The notes: a model not told the origin generated them from the letters alone. Counted from the stretch's first letter, positions 51,210 through 59,380 are shown. The stretch: 64,000 nt of DNA from Kitasatospora sp. MAP5-34 (GCF_029894335.1 NZ_JARXZC010000003.1:124001-188000), one strand, 5' to 3'. Translations and numbers: made by a program.

Positions 51210-51297
51210 ACGATTGGCAGGGTAGCCGCTGCGGGAGCTTCGCGGAAGGAGCCCGGCAGTACCGGTTTCACCCCGTTCCACCCGCGTCGGCCGGCCC

Positions 51298-51303
51298 TAT
51301 GCT
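51298..51303 (+). promoter_or_regulatory. Candidate -10 of a leaderless merR transcript
   Basis: TATGCT lies 7 nt before GTG 51311, and no Shine-Dalgarno sequence is present. TTCCAC about 16 nt upstream is a poor -35. Confidence 0.4.
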
Positions 51304-51310
51304 GGGCGGC

Positions 51311-52078
51311 GTGGAGACGATCAGGAGAGCCGGGGACGGCAGTGACGGCGCACCGCGCGAGTACCGGGTCGAGGAGCTCGCGCAGGCGGCCGGCATCACC
51401 ACCCGCACGCTGCGCTTCTACCGCGAGCGCAAGTTGCTCCAGCCGCCGCGCAAGGAGGGCCGGATCGCCTGGTACGGCGAGGAACACCTGAGCCGGCTCC
51501 GGGTGATCGGCGAGCTGCTGGAGCGCGGCCACACCCTCGGCGGCATCGCCGAGCTGATCGGCGCGGGCGAGAGCGGCCGGGACGTCGCCGAGCTGATCGG
51601 CCTGCAGGCGGCGATCACCGCCCCCTGGTCGGACGAGACCCCCGTCCACCTCAGCTGGGCCGAGCTGGCCGAGGCGTTCGGCGACCAACTGACCGAGGCC
51701 AACACGGCGGAGTCCATCGGCCAGGGCTACATCACCGTCCAGGAGGACGGCATCACCCACGTCAGCCGCCGCCTGATGGACGCCACCACCTCCCTGGTCG
51801 CCGAGGGCGTGCCGCTCTCCGCCGTGCTGGCCGCCAGCCGCAAGGCCCAGGACTACGCGGACGCCGTCGCCGAGGTCTTCACCGCCCTGATACGCGACCA
51901 ACTGCTCGGCGCACTCGCCCACGTCGAGGACGTGACCCCCGCCGAGGCCGCCCGCCTGACCGGCCAGATCCAGCGCGTCCGCCCGCTCGCCCGCACCGTC
52001 GCGGACGCCCAGTTCGCCCTCGCCATGGACCGGCGGGTCCACGCCGAGTACGACGCGGTACTCAAACACCGGGGCTGA
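51311..52078 (+). CDS. MerR-family regulator
   Basis: 255 residues. The N-terminal MerR HTH (about 17-85) reads YRVEELAQAAGITTRTLRFYRERKLLQPPRKEGRIAWYGEEHLSRLRVI. The rest (about 100-255) is an all-helical effector domain longer than metal-sensing MerR members, with no clustered cysteines, consistent with binding a small hydrophobic molecule. GTG 51311 is chosen because a TATGCT -10 lies 7 nt upstream; an in-frame ATG at 51299 falls inside that hexamer. It is divergent from the BVMO operon and probably controls it. Confidence 0.85.
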   Translation: METIRRAGDGSDGAPREYRVEELAQAAGITTRTLRFYRERKLLQPPRKEGRIAWYGEEHLSRLRVIGELLERGHTLGGIAELIGAGESGRDVAELIGLQAAITAPWSDETPVHLSWAELAEAFGDQLTEANTAESIGQGYITVQEDGITHVSRRLMDATTSLVAEGVPLSAVLAASRKAQDYADAVAEVFTALIRDQLLGALAHVEDVTPAEAARLTGQIQRVRPLARTVADAQFALAMDRRVHAEYDAVLKHRG

Positions 52079-52114
52079 CCGGGGAGCGGGCGTCGCGACC
52101 ATCCCGGTGGGCCC

Positions 52115-52166
52115 AGGCCCTGTCTGACAATTCGCGGCGCACGACGGGAACTGTCAGACAGGGCCT
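52115..52166. terminator. Hairpin after merR
   Basis: AGGCCCTGTCTGACA (52115-52129) and TGTCAGACAGGGCCT (52152-52166) form a perfect 15-bp stem with a 22-nt loop. It resembles a dispersed hairpin repeat as much as a terminator. Confidence 0.55.
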
Positions 52167-52253
52167 GTGTCGGGTCGGGCCCCGGCGGGGCCCCGCCGCA
52201 GGTCACACCCGCACGGCCGTGCGAGAGTGGTACCCAGCGAAGGGAGCGCGCAC

Positions 52254-53066
52254 GTGCTGATGGAGAAGGTGGCCGAGATCCTCGCGGAGGCGTCTGCCGA
52301 GGTGGTCGAGCCGCGCTTCCGGGCACTGGCGGCCGGTGAGGTGATGGAGAAGGCTCCCGGCGAGGTGGTCACCATCGCGGACCGGGAGGCCGAGGAGATC
52401 ATCACTCGCCGCCTGCGTGAGCTGCTGCCCGTGCCCGTGGTGGGAGAGGAGGCCGTCTCCGCCGACCCGGCCCTCGCCCGGGCGCTGCTCTCCGAACCCG
52501 CCGTCTGGCTGGTCGACCCGGTGGACGGCACCTCGAACTTCATCGCGGGCCGCCCGGACTTCGCCGTGATGGCCTCGCTGGTCCGCAGCGGGCAGACCGT
52601 GGCCGCCTGGATCTGGCAGCCGGTCACCAGGACGGCCTACGCCGCCGAACTGGGCTCCGGCGCCTGGCGCAACGAGCACCAGCTGACCCGGACGCCCGCC
52701 GGTGACGCGCCGGAGAAATGGCGCGGAGTCCTGAAGAGCCGCTTCCTGGACCCCGCCGAGCACCACCGGCTGCAGACCAACGCCCGGGCCTTCGGCCATC
52801 TCACCGAGGGCCTGCGCGCGGCCGGCATGGAGTACCCGCAGATCGCCGACGGCGACCAGGACTTCATCCTCTACTGGCGCACCCTCCCGTGGGACCACTC
52901 CCCCGGCTCCCTCCTGGTCACCGAGTCCGGCGGCGTCAGCGCCCGGCTGGACGGCAGCGCCTACCACCCCGAGCCGCCGGGCGGCCAGGACGGGCTGCTG
53001 GTGGCCTGCGACCCGGCGACCTGGGAACGGACCAGGGACATCCTCCTCGGCCTCCAGCGGCCCTGA
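52254..53066 (+). CDS. Inositol monophosphatase-family phosphatase
   Basis: 270 residues. Metal-binding motifs: GEEAVSADP (Glu), the canonical LVDPVDGTSNF, and WDHSPGSLLVTESGG near the C-terminus (Asp). It likely dephosphorylates inositol phosphate, histidinol phosphate or fructose-1,6-bisphosphate-like compounds; the substrate cannot be chosen. GTG 52254 has GAAGGGAG 7 nt upstream; an ATG at 52260 is an alternative. It is convergent with the P450 gene, 32 nt away, and not in its operon. Confidence 0.9.
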   Translation: MLMEKVAEILAEASAEVVEPRFRALAAGEVMEKAPGEVVTIADREAEEIITRRLRELLPVPVVGEEAVSADPALARALLSEPAVWLVDPVDGTSNFIAGRPDFAVMASLVRSGQTVAAWIWQPVTRTAYAAELGSGAWRNEHQLTRTPAGDAPEKWRGVLKSRFLDPAEHHRLQTNARAFGHLTEGLRAAGMEYPQIADGDQDFILYWRTLPWDHSPGSLLVTESGGVSARLDGSAYHPEPPGGQDGLLVACDPATWERTRDILLGLQRP

Positions 53067-53098
53067 GGCCCGCTCCCACGCCGCGCCTGGTAACCAGC

Positions 53099-54331
53099 TC
53101 ACCAGAGCAGTGGCAACCGCTCCGGGAGCCGCTTGATGAAGCCGGGGCGCCAGGCCAGCTGCTCCACCGGCAGTGCGAGCCGCAGGGCCGGCAGCCGCTC
53201 GACCAGGGCCTGGAGGGCGATCTCGGCGTGGGTGCGGCCGAGGGCGGAGGCCGGGCAGAAGTGCTGCCCGGCGCCGAAGGCGAGGTGCGGGTTGGTCTCG
53301 CGGTCGAAGTCGATCTTCTCGGGGTGCGGGAAGACCTCCGGGTCGTAGTTGGCGCCCTCGATCAGTACCAGTACCAGTTCGCCCTGCCTGACCAGCACCT
53401 CGCCGACCTGGACATCGGCCAGCGCCAACCGGGGCAGCGCGTCGCCGATCGACAGGTTGTAGCGGAGCAGCTCGTCCACCGCCCGGCCGATCACGGCGGG
53501 CTCCCGGCGGAGCCGTTCGGCCAGCTCGGGCTGCTGGACCAGCGCGATGATCGCGTGCAGTAGGAAGGCGGAGGTGGAGACCGCGCCCGCGCCGAACAGC
53601 GAGAGCGCGACGGTGGCCAGCAGGTCGTCGCTGACCTGCCCCGAGCCGACCTGATCCAGGCCATCCTGCTCCAAGACGTCCGGGGAGCGGCGGAGCTCGG
53701 CGAAGCGGCCGAGCAGCCCCTCGGTGGGCGCCGGGTCGGCGCGCAGCCGGTCCAGCATGTAGCCGAGATCCTTGTACCAGTTCGGCGTGGAGCCCTCGAA
53801 GACCGCCGGGCTGGTGACGAAGGCCAGGTCGATCCCGGACATCAGCCGGCGCCAGTCGTCGGTGGGTATCCCGAGCAGCCTGCAGTGCAGTGCGGCGGAG
53901 TAGGGCTCGGTGAAGCCGTCCCGCAGGTCGGCCGGCGGTCCCTGGTCGACCAGCCGGTCGATCAAGCGGTGTGCTTCGGCCTCCAGCCAGCCGCCCAACT
54001 CCTTGTCCGCGCGCGGCGAGAGGGTCTTCATGACGGCGTTGCGCAGCCCGGCGCTGTTGATGTTGCCCATGTTGTTGACCACCTCCGGCGGGATGGTCAG
54101 CGCGTACTGGCGCGGCACGCCCGGGTTGGCGGTGTCCTTGAGGCTGAAGCGTTCGTCCTCCAGTACCTGCTTGGCCAGCGCGTAGCTGCTGACCAGCCAG
54201 GCTTCGTCGCCGGTCAGGGTACGGACCTTGGCCACCGGGTGCTTGTCCCGCAGCAGGTCGGCCTCCTCCGGCAGGACGTCGCCGCGCCGGGAGAGCGGGA
54301 AGGTGAAGTCGCACTGTGCGCTCGTGGTCAT
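53099..54331 (-). CDS. Cytochrome P450, CYP121-like (cyclodipeptide-modifying)
   Basis: 410 residues, strikingly similar to mycobacterial CYP121 (mycocyclosin synthase) over its whole length: KVRTLTGDEAWLVSSYAL, PPEVVNNMGNI, ELLRYNLSIGDALPRLA, RQGELVLVLIEGANYDPE and the C-terminal PERLPLLW. The haem motif is FGAGQHFCPASALGR (the CYP121 Gly after Pro is Ala). I-helix Ala and Ser (LFGAGAVST) correspond to CYP121 Ala233/Ser237. Pocket residues T79, I80, V84, V85, N87 and M88 line up with Thr77, Val78, Val82, Val83, Asn85 and Met86. Gln385 and Arg386 are replaced by Ile399 and Lys400. It probably cross-links or oxidises the product of the adjacent CDPS. Confidence 0.92.
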   Translation of the reverse strand: MTTSAQCDFTFPLSRRGDVLPEEADLLRDKHPVAKVRTLTGDEAWLVSSYALAKQVLEDERFSLKDTANPGVPRQYALTIPPEVVNNMGNINSAGLRNAVMKTLSPRADKELGGWLEAEAHRLIDRLVDQGPPADLRDGFTEPYSAALHCRLLGIPTDDWRRLMSGIDLAFVTSPAVFEGSTPNWYKDLGYMLDRLRADPAPTEGLLGRFAELRRSPDVLEQDGLDQVGSGQVSDDLLATVALSLFGAGAVSTSAFLLHAIIALVQQPELAERLRREPAVIGRAVDELLRYNLSIGDALPRLALADVQVGEVLVRQGELVLVLIEGANYDPEVFPHPEKIDFDRETNPHLAFGAGQHFCPASALGRTHAEIALQALVERLPALRLALPVEQLAWRPGFIKRLPERLPLLW

Positions 54332-54394
54332 CGAGGCTGCTCCTCTTGGTACTGACTGCAGTTGACGGTTCGGTACTTCGGTCGGCGCCCGGGG

Positions 54395-55135
54395 TCAGGC
54401 TGCGGCGGTGTGCTGCTCGGGCAGCGGGCGGATCACGGCGTAGCCCTGCTCCGGCACCGCCCTGAGCCCCTCGTTCCGGCCGAACAGGACCGGGGTGAGC
54501 GGGAGTTGGACGTGGTAGCAGGAGACGGAGGTGGGCACGCCGAGCAGGCGCGGGGTGTCCAGGAAGAACGGCAGCTCGGCGGCTATGTACGCGACCCCGG
54601 CCGCGAGTTGGGCGGGTGAGACGTCGCCGCCCTCGGTCAGCCTGGCCCCCAGGAAGGCGCGGGCCATCCCCTCGGTGGCGTCGCGGAAGATCCGGTCGGT
54701 GCCCAGCGCCTCCAACACGCTGCGGTGCAGGCCCTGGTACACCGGATCCGGTTGGAACTCGGAGAGCGCGCGGACCCGGACCCCGGCCGTGCCGGCCTCC
54801 TCCACCCCGCGCTGAATGCGCCGGTGGGTGGTCTTGATCTCCTTGGTGGCGCGCCGCAGCGCGCGGTCCGGCGAGTAGCCGAAGGCCGCGAACTGGGTGT
54901 CGACGTGCAGATCGGCGTAGACGATGTCGATGGATCGGAAGAACTCGGCACCCCAGAGCAGGAGTTGAGCGATCCGCTGATGGCTGAAGTAGCTGTTGCC
55001 AGGGCTGACGCCGATCAGCAGGTGGTCGCCGCGCCGCCAGACCTGGCGGCAGCGGTCGGAGTAGGGCAGCGCCTCGAACCGGGGACGTGCGTCGAGGGGG
55101 GTGGTGGCTGTGGTGCTCAGGAGCATGTCGCTCAT
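54395..55135 (-). CDS. tRNA-dependent cyclodipeptide synthase (CDPS)
   Basis: 246 residues, class-I tRNA synthetase-like fold, close to Rv2275. The catalytic Ser is S44 in IGVSPGNSYFS. Other active-site residues match AlbC with constant offset: N47 (Asn40), Y183 (Tyr178), E187 (Glu182), Y207 and H208 (Tyr202, His203) in YIAAELPFFLDTP and CYHVQLPL. The N-Y-H set puts it in the NYH subfamily. It uses two aminoacyl-tRNAs to form a cyclodipeptide; cyclo(Tyr-Tyr) is the best guess from the P450 partner, but the pocket residues do not settle it. ATG 55135 has GGAGG 9 nt upstream. Precedes the P450 by 63 nt. Confidence 0.93.
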   Translation of the reverse strand: MSDMLLSTTATTPLDARPRFEALPYSDRCRQVWRRGDHLLIGVSPGNSYFSHQRIAQLLLWGAEFFRSIDIVYADLHVDTQFAAFGYSPDRALRRATKEIKTTHRRIQRGVEEAGTAGVRVRALSEFQPDPVYQGLHRSVLEALGTDRIFRDATEGMARAFLGARLTEGGDVSPAQLAAGVAYIAAELPFFLDTPRLLGVPTSVSCYHVQLPLTPVLFGRNEGLRAVPEQGYAVIRPLPEQHTAAA

Positions 55136-55204
55136 ACCGCGCGGCCTCCGCGTCGCAGGACTGAATGCACTGAAGTGGTGTGGCGCAAGGGTGAGGTGAA
55201 GTGA

Positions 55205-55247
55205 GCTGGGCTGGGCTGGGCTGGTTGGGCTGGGCTGGGCTGGGCTG
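55205..55247. repeat. GGGCT pentanucleotide repeat upstream of the CDPS gene
   Basis: Seven GGG tracts spaced by CT occur: four units, a GGTT break, then four more. On the plus strand this is a strong G-quadruplex candidate; the CDPS leader on the minus strand is correspondingly C-rich. No gene is visible in 55248-55771. Confidence 0.7.
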
Positions 55248-55771
55248 AAGGGTGCGGCTGCGGCGCGGGGGCGCCGCCGCGCATGGCGGACCACCGGGTC
55301 GAGGCGGTTCCACACAGGCGGGGGTACGAGCCGCGCCGGGGCAGGGTGCCGCGCCGGACGGGCTTCAGGAGATGGCCGGGGGTACTACCAGGCTGGTTGC
55401 GGCCGGGCCGGCAGCGCAGCTGCGGCCGACGCGGGCGTCTCGAAACGACATGCCGCAGTAACCGCGAGATCGCGGTCGCGCATGGCGGATCCCCCTTGCG
55501 CCGCGAGTCCCATGGGGCCGTGTGCTCCTGGTGTGGCGGCGGCTACTAGAAGTTACCGCCGTTGTTCGGTCAGTACGCAAGCCCGATCATGTGGTTGGCG
55601 AGATTCGATCGGCAGTACGGCTGAAATCGGCTGGACAGACCGGGGGACGGTACGTACACAGACTCTCTCTTGCGCCGACCGAACAGCGGCCCACCGGCGC
55701 TGACCTGGCCCGATGGCGGCGAACGCCAGTGTGCCTTCCTCCAAATCCGAGGAGCTGAAAGGCCGCTGGCT
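55248..55771. other. 524-nt region without a convincing gene
   Basis: The region lies between the CDPS leader and the 3' end of the decarboxylase gene. Short reading frames occur but none has a good start, ribosome site and codon bias. The cluster may be transcribed from a promoter within it, which I could not fix. Confidence 0.35.
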
Positions 55772-57280
55772 TTAGACCGACCCGCCGCTCTCCGACCCGC
55801 CGCTCGCCGCTCCCCGCTCCACGGACCGGCCGGCCCGGACGACTTCGGCCAGCAGCGCGGCCACCTGCGCCCCGGAGGTGTGCGGGTTCAGCAGCGTCAG
55901 TTTGAGCCGGACCCGGCCCGGCCCCTCGCCGGGCAGCTCCGTCCGGCCCACCACCGCCCGGCCCGCGCGCAGCAGGGCGCGGCGCAGCTCGGCATTGCAC
56001 CGGTCCACCTCCGCCGGATCGCGGGAGTCCGGCAGGTAGCGAAAGACCACGGTGGTGAGGATCGGCTCGCAGTGCAGTTCCAGCACGGGTTCGGCCCGTA
56101 CGGTCTCGGCCGCGACGAGCGCGAGGTCGTGGCAGGTGTCGACAAGTCGGCCCAGGCCGGCCCGTCCCAGGGTCCGCAGGGTGACCGCGATCTTGAAGGC
56201 GTCGGCCCGGCGGGTGGTGCGCAGCGACAGCCCGAGCAGGCTCGGATAGCCCGCGCGTTCGTCGTCGTCGGGGTTGAGGTAGACGGCGCGGCGGGCGAGT
56301 GAGGCGTACGTCTGGGCTCGGCGGACCAGGAAGACCCCGGCGGCGGTGGGCTGCCAGCCGAGCTTGTGCCAGTCGAGCGAGACCGAGTCGGCGCGGGCGA
56401 GGCCGTCCAGCAGCGGCGCCAGCCGGTCGGAGAGCAGGGCGCCGCCGCCGTACGCGGCGTCCACGTGCAGCCAGGCGCCGTACTCGGCGGCGAGGTCGGC
56501 CGCCCGGTGCAGCGGGTCGACCGCGCCGGTGTCGGTGTTCCCGGCCGTGGCGACCACCGCGATCGGCGTGGCACCCGCCCGGACGGTGTCGGCCAGCACC
56601 TCGGCGAGCCCGGCCGGGTCCATCCGCAGCTCGCGGTCGACCGGGACGACCCGCACCGCGCGCTCGCCGAGTCCGAGCAGGGCGGCGGCGCGCTGGACCG
56701 AGAAGTGGGCGGCCCGGGAGGCGACGATCGTCGGACGGACCCCGGCGGGCAGGCCGTCCAGTTCGACGTCGGCGGCCAGGATCTGATCGCGGGCCAGCAT
56801 CAGCCCCATCAGGTTGGACTCCGTCCCGCCCGAGGTCAGCACACCGGCCGCCGCGCCGGGGTGGTAACCGACCAGCCCCGCGAGTTCGGCCAGCAGCGCG
56901 GTCTCCAGGGCGGTCGCGACGGGCGCCTGGTCCCAGGAGTCCAGGGACGGGTTGAGCGCGCTCACCGCGAGGTCGGCGGCGGCGGCCACGGCCAGCGGCG
57001 GGCAGTGCAGGTGGGCGGCGCAGGCCGGGTCGGCGGGGTCGGCGCTGCCGTACGCGAGGAACTCGGTCAGGCGCGGCAGCGCATCGTCGTCCGGCCCGAG
57101 CCCGAGGCCGAACGCGGCACGGGCCTGGTCGGCGAGCTGCTCGGGCCGGCCGGCCGGGATCGGCCCGGCCCGGCCCTCGGCGCCCGCCCGCAGGCCGGTC
57201 AGCACCTGCTCCAGCAGCGGGCGCAGCGCGTCGGGGCCGCCCGTGCCGCCGGACAGCGGAGCGCTCGGCGGGAGGCTCAC
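55772..57280 (-). CDS. PLP-dependent L-2,4-diaminobutyrate decarboxylase
   Basis: 502 residues of group II PLP decarboxylase fold. SGGTESNLMGLMLARDQ holds the phosphate-binding region, HVDAAYGGGALLS the PLP-Asp, and SLDWHKLGWQPTAAGVFLVR the PLP-binding Lys (HK). With the upstream aminotransferase it forms the DABA pathway: aspartate semialdehyde to 2,4-diaminobutyrate to 1,3-diaminopropane. Its GTG start overlaps the aminotransferase stop by 4 nt. The C-terminal SVERGAASGGSESGGSV tail is low complexity. Confidence 0.85.
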   Translation of the reverse strand: MSLPPSAPLSGGTGGPDALRPLLEQVLTGLRAGAEGRAGPIPAGRPEQLADQARAAFGLGLGPDDDALPRLTEFLAYGSADPADPACAAHLHCPPLAVAAAADLAVSALNPSLDSWDQAPVATALETALLAELAGLVGYHPGAAAGVLTSGGTESNLMGLMLARDQILAADVELDGLPAGVRPTIVASRAAHFSVQRAAALLGLGERAVRVVPVDRELRMDPAGLAEVLADTVRAGATPIAVVATAGNTDTGAVDPLHRAADLAAEYGAWLHVDAAYGGGALLSDRLAPLLDGLARADSVSLDWHKLGWQPTAAGVFLVRRAQTYASLARRAVYLNPDDDERAGYPSLLGLSLRTTRRADAFKIAVTLRTLGRAGLGRLVDTCHDLALVAAETVRAEPVLELHCEPILTTVVFRYLPDSRDPAEVDRCNAELRRALLRAGRAVVGRTELPGEGPGRVRLKLTLLNPHTSGAQVAALLAEVVRAGRSVERGAASGGSESGGSV

Positions 57281-58629
57281 GCGGAGGCCTCGATCGCGTC
57301 GGCGAGCCGGTCCAGCACCGCCTCGACCTGCTCGTCGGTGATGGTGAGCGGCGGCAGCAGCCGGAGCACCGCGTCGTGCCGACCGCCGAGTTCGACGATC
57401 AGGCCGCGCTGCAGGCAGGCCGCCCGGACCCGGACGGCGAGCTGCGGATCGGCCGGGTGGGCGCCGCAGCTGTCGGGCTCGCCCGACGGGTCGACCAGCT
57501 CGACGCCGAGCATCAGACCGCGTCCCCGGACGTCGCCGATCACCGGCAGCCGCTCCTTCAGGCCGTTGAGCCGATCGATGATCCGGGTGCCCAGCAGGGC
57601 GGCCCGCTCGGCCAGACCGTTCGCGGCGACGTACCGCAGGGTCGCGGCGCCGGCCGCCATGGCGAGGGTGTTGCCCCGGAAGGTGCCGGCGTGGGCACCG
57701 GGCCGCCAGCCGTCGTACTCCTCGCGGTAGACGACGACCGCGAGCGGCAGGCTGCCACCGATCGCCTTGGACAGCACCATGGCGTCCGGGACGATGCCGC
57801 TGTGCTCGACCGCCCACATCGCGCCGGTACGGCCGACGCCGCTCTGCACCTCGTCCACGATCAGCGGGATGCCGCGCTCGGCGGTGATCCGGCGCATCTC
57901 GCGCAGCCAGCCGTCCGGCGCGGGGACCACCCCACCCTCACCCTGGACCACCTCGAGGATCATCGCGGCGGGCGGCACCACGCCACCTGACGGATCGTCA
58001 AGCAGCCGCTCGACGTAGGTCGCGGACAGCTCGGCCCCCTTCGCGCCCACCCCGAACGGGCAGCGGTAGGCGTGCGGGTACGGCAGCCGGGTGACCTCTC
58101 CGCCGCTGGGCAGCGGGGCCTTGACGCCCACGTTGCCGGTAACGGCCAGCGCGCCCGCCGTCATGCCGTGGTACGCGCCGGTGAAGGCGAGCGCGCCGCG
58201 CCGTCCGGTGGCGGTCTGCATCAGCTTGAGCGCGGCCTCGACGGCGTCCGTCCCGGCCGGGCCGCAGAAGTGCACCCGGGAGCGGTCGGCGACGGCGGCC
58301 GGGAGGCTGGCGAGCAGGGTGGTGGTGAAGTCGTCCTTCTCGGCCGTGGCGAGGTCGAGCAGGTGCAGCGGCGCGCCGCTGTCCAGCGTGCGGCGGATCG
58401 CCTCCAGCACCACGGGGTGGTTGTGGCCCAGCGCCAGGGTGCCCGCGCCGGCGAGGCAGTCGAGGTAGCGGCGGCCGTCGGCCCCCTCCACGGTCATCCC
58501 GTTGGCGCGCACCGGCACGATCGGGAAGGACCGCGCGTAGGTCCGGGCGGCCGACTCGCGGGTGCGCTGGCGACGCAGGATCGCCTCACCGGCTGCAGGG
58601 GCGGCGGCGGTGTCAACGGTGAGAGACAA
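57277..58629 (-). CDS. L-2,4-diaminobutyrate:2-oxoglutarate aminotransferase
   Basis: 450 residues, class III PLP aminotransferase. FCGPAGTDAVEAALKLMQTATGRRG, LIVDEVQSGVGRTGAMWAVEH and LSKAIGGSLPLAVVVY (PLP Lys in SKAIGG) mark the EctB/Dat branch. It makes 2,4-diaminobutyrate from aspartate semialdehyde. A TTG start (58629) has GGGAG 6 nt upstream, and an iron box lies just upstream. Coupled to the decarboxylase gene downstream. Confidence 0.9.
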   Translation of the reverse strand: MSLTVDTAAAPAAGEAILRRQRTRESAARTYARSFPIVPVRANGMTVEGADGRRYLDCLAGAGTLALGHNHPVVLEAIRRTLDSGAPLHLLDLATAEKDDFTTTLLASLPAAVADRSRVHFCGPAGTDAVEAALKLMQTATGRRGALAFTGAYHGMTAGALAVTGNVGVKAPLPSGGEVTRLPYPHAYRCPFGVGAKGAELSATYVERLLDDPSGGVVPPAAMILEVVQGEGGVVPAPDGWLREMRRITAERGIPLIVDEVQSGVGRTGAMWAVEHSGIVPDAMVLSKAIGGSLPLAVVVYREEYDGWRPGAHAGTFRGNTLAMAAGAATLRYVAANGLAERAALLGTRIIDRLNGLKERLPVIGDVRGRGLMLGVELVDPSGEPDSCGAHPADPQLAVRVRAACLQRGLIVELGGRHDAVLRLLPPLTITDEQVEAVLDRLADAIEASA

Positions 58630-58646
58630 GGCGGGCTCCCTTTTTG

Positions 58647-58665
58647 TTAGGTTAGCCTTACTTTA
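58647..58665. promoter_or_regulatory. DmdR/IdeR-type iron box
   Basis: TTAGGTTAGCCTTACTTTA matches the actinobacterial iron-box consensus (TTAGGTTAGGCTAACCTAA) at about 15 of 19 positions, with a perfect left half. It lies about 18 nt before the TTG start, so the operon should be repressed when iron is plentiful. Confidence 0.8.
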
Positions 58666-58777
58666 CTCACCGAAGTCGCCCTGACCGCCCGCCACCCCCA
58701 AGTCCACTCGACCGGGTGACACCCCGCCACCCCACCCAACGACCCGACCGGGCCTGAGGTCACGTACGCTGCGGCAG

Positions 58778-59380
58778 ATGACGTACGAGAGCGAACTCGC
58801 CCGCACCCGGGAGTTCTTCGCCGCCCGGGCGGCCGGCTGGGACACCAAGTACCCGGACGACGGCCCGCGTTACGCCGCCGCCATCACCGAACTCGTCCTG
58901 GGCGCCGGACAGTTCGTACTGGACGCGGGCTGCGGAACGGGACGGGCGCTGCCCTACCTCCGGGCGGCCGTCGGGCCGGACGGGACGGTACTCGGGCTGG
59001 ACCTGACCCCCGAGATGATCCGGCAGGCCACCGCCCACCGCACCGACGCCCACCTGGTCACCGCCGACGTCGGCCACCTCCCGCTGCGCGACTCCGTACT
59101 GGACGCGGTCTTCGGCGCCGGCCTGATCTCCCACCTCCCCACCCCGCCCGCCAACCTCCGCGAACTCGCCCGCGCCACCCGCCCCGGCGGCCTGCTCGCC
59201 CTCTTCCACCCCATCGGCCGATCCACCCTCGCCGCCCGCCACGGCCGCGACCTCACCCCGGACGACCTCCGCGCCGAACCCAACCTCCGCCCCCTGCTGA
59301 CCGCCATGGGCTGGCGGCTCACGAGCTACGAGGACACGGCCGAGCGCTTCCTGGCGGTGGCGGTGCGGGTAGCGGAATAG
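58778..59380 (+). CDS. Class I SAM-dependent methyltransferase (UbiE-like)
   Basis: 200 residues. Motif I is VLDAGCGTGRALPYLRAA, followed by GTVLGLDLTPEMIRQA and the DVGHLPLRDSVLDAVFGAGLISHLPTP strand. Methyltransferase-11 fold; substrate unknown. ATG 58778 is preceded by TACGCT at 58765-58770, 7 nt upstream, so the mRNA may be leaderless. It is divergent from the iron-regulated operon. A GTTxCCACC/GGTGGxAAC hairpin follows its stop. Confidence 0.85.
   Translation: MTYESELARTREFFAARAAGWDTKYPDDGPRYAAAITELVLGAGQFVLDAGCGTGRALPYLRAAVGPDGTVLGLDLTPEMIRQATAHRTDAHLVTADVGHLPLRDSVLDAVFGAGLISHLPTPPANLRELARATRPGGLLALFHPIGRSTLAARHGRDLTPDDLRAEPNLRPLLTAMGWRLTSYEDTAERFLAVAVRVAE

Noticed and set aside
52254-53066. 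Membership of the inositol-phosphatase gene in the CDPS cluster.
   Set aside because: It is on the opposite strand, convergent, and has no chemistry expected for diketopiperazine assembly.
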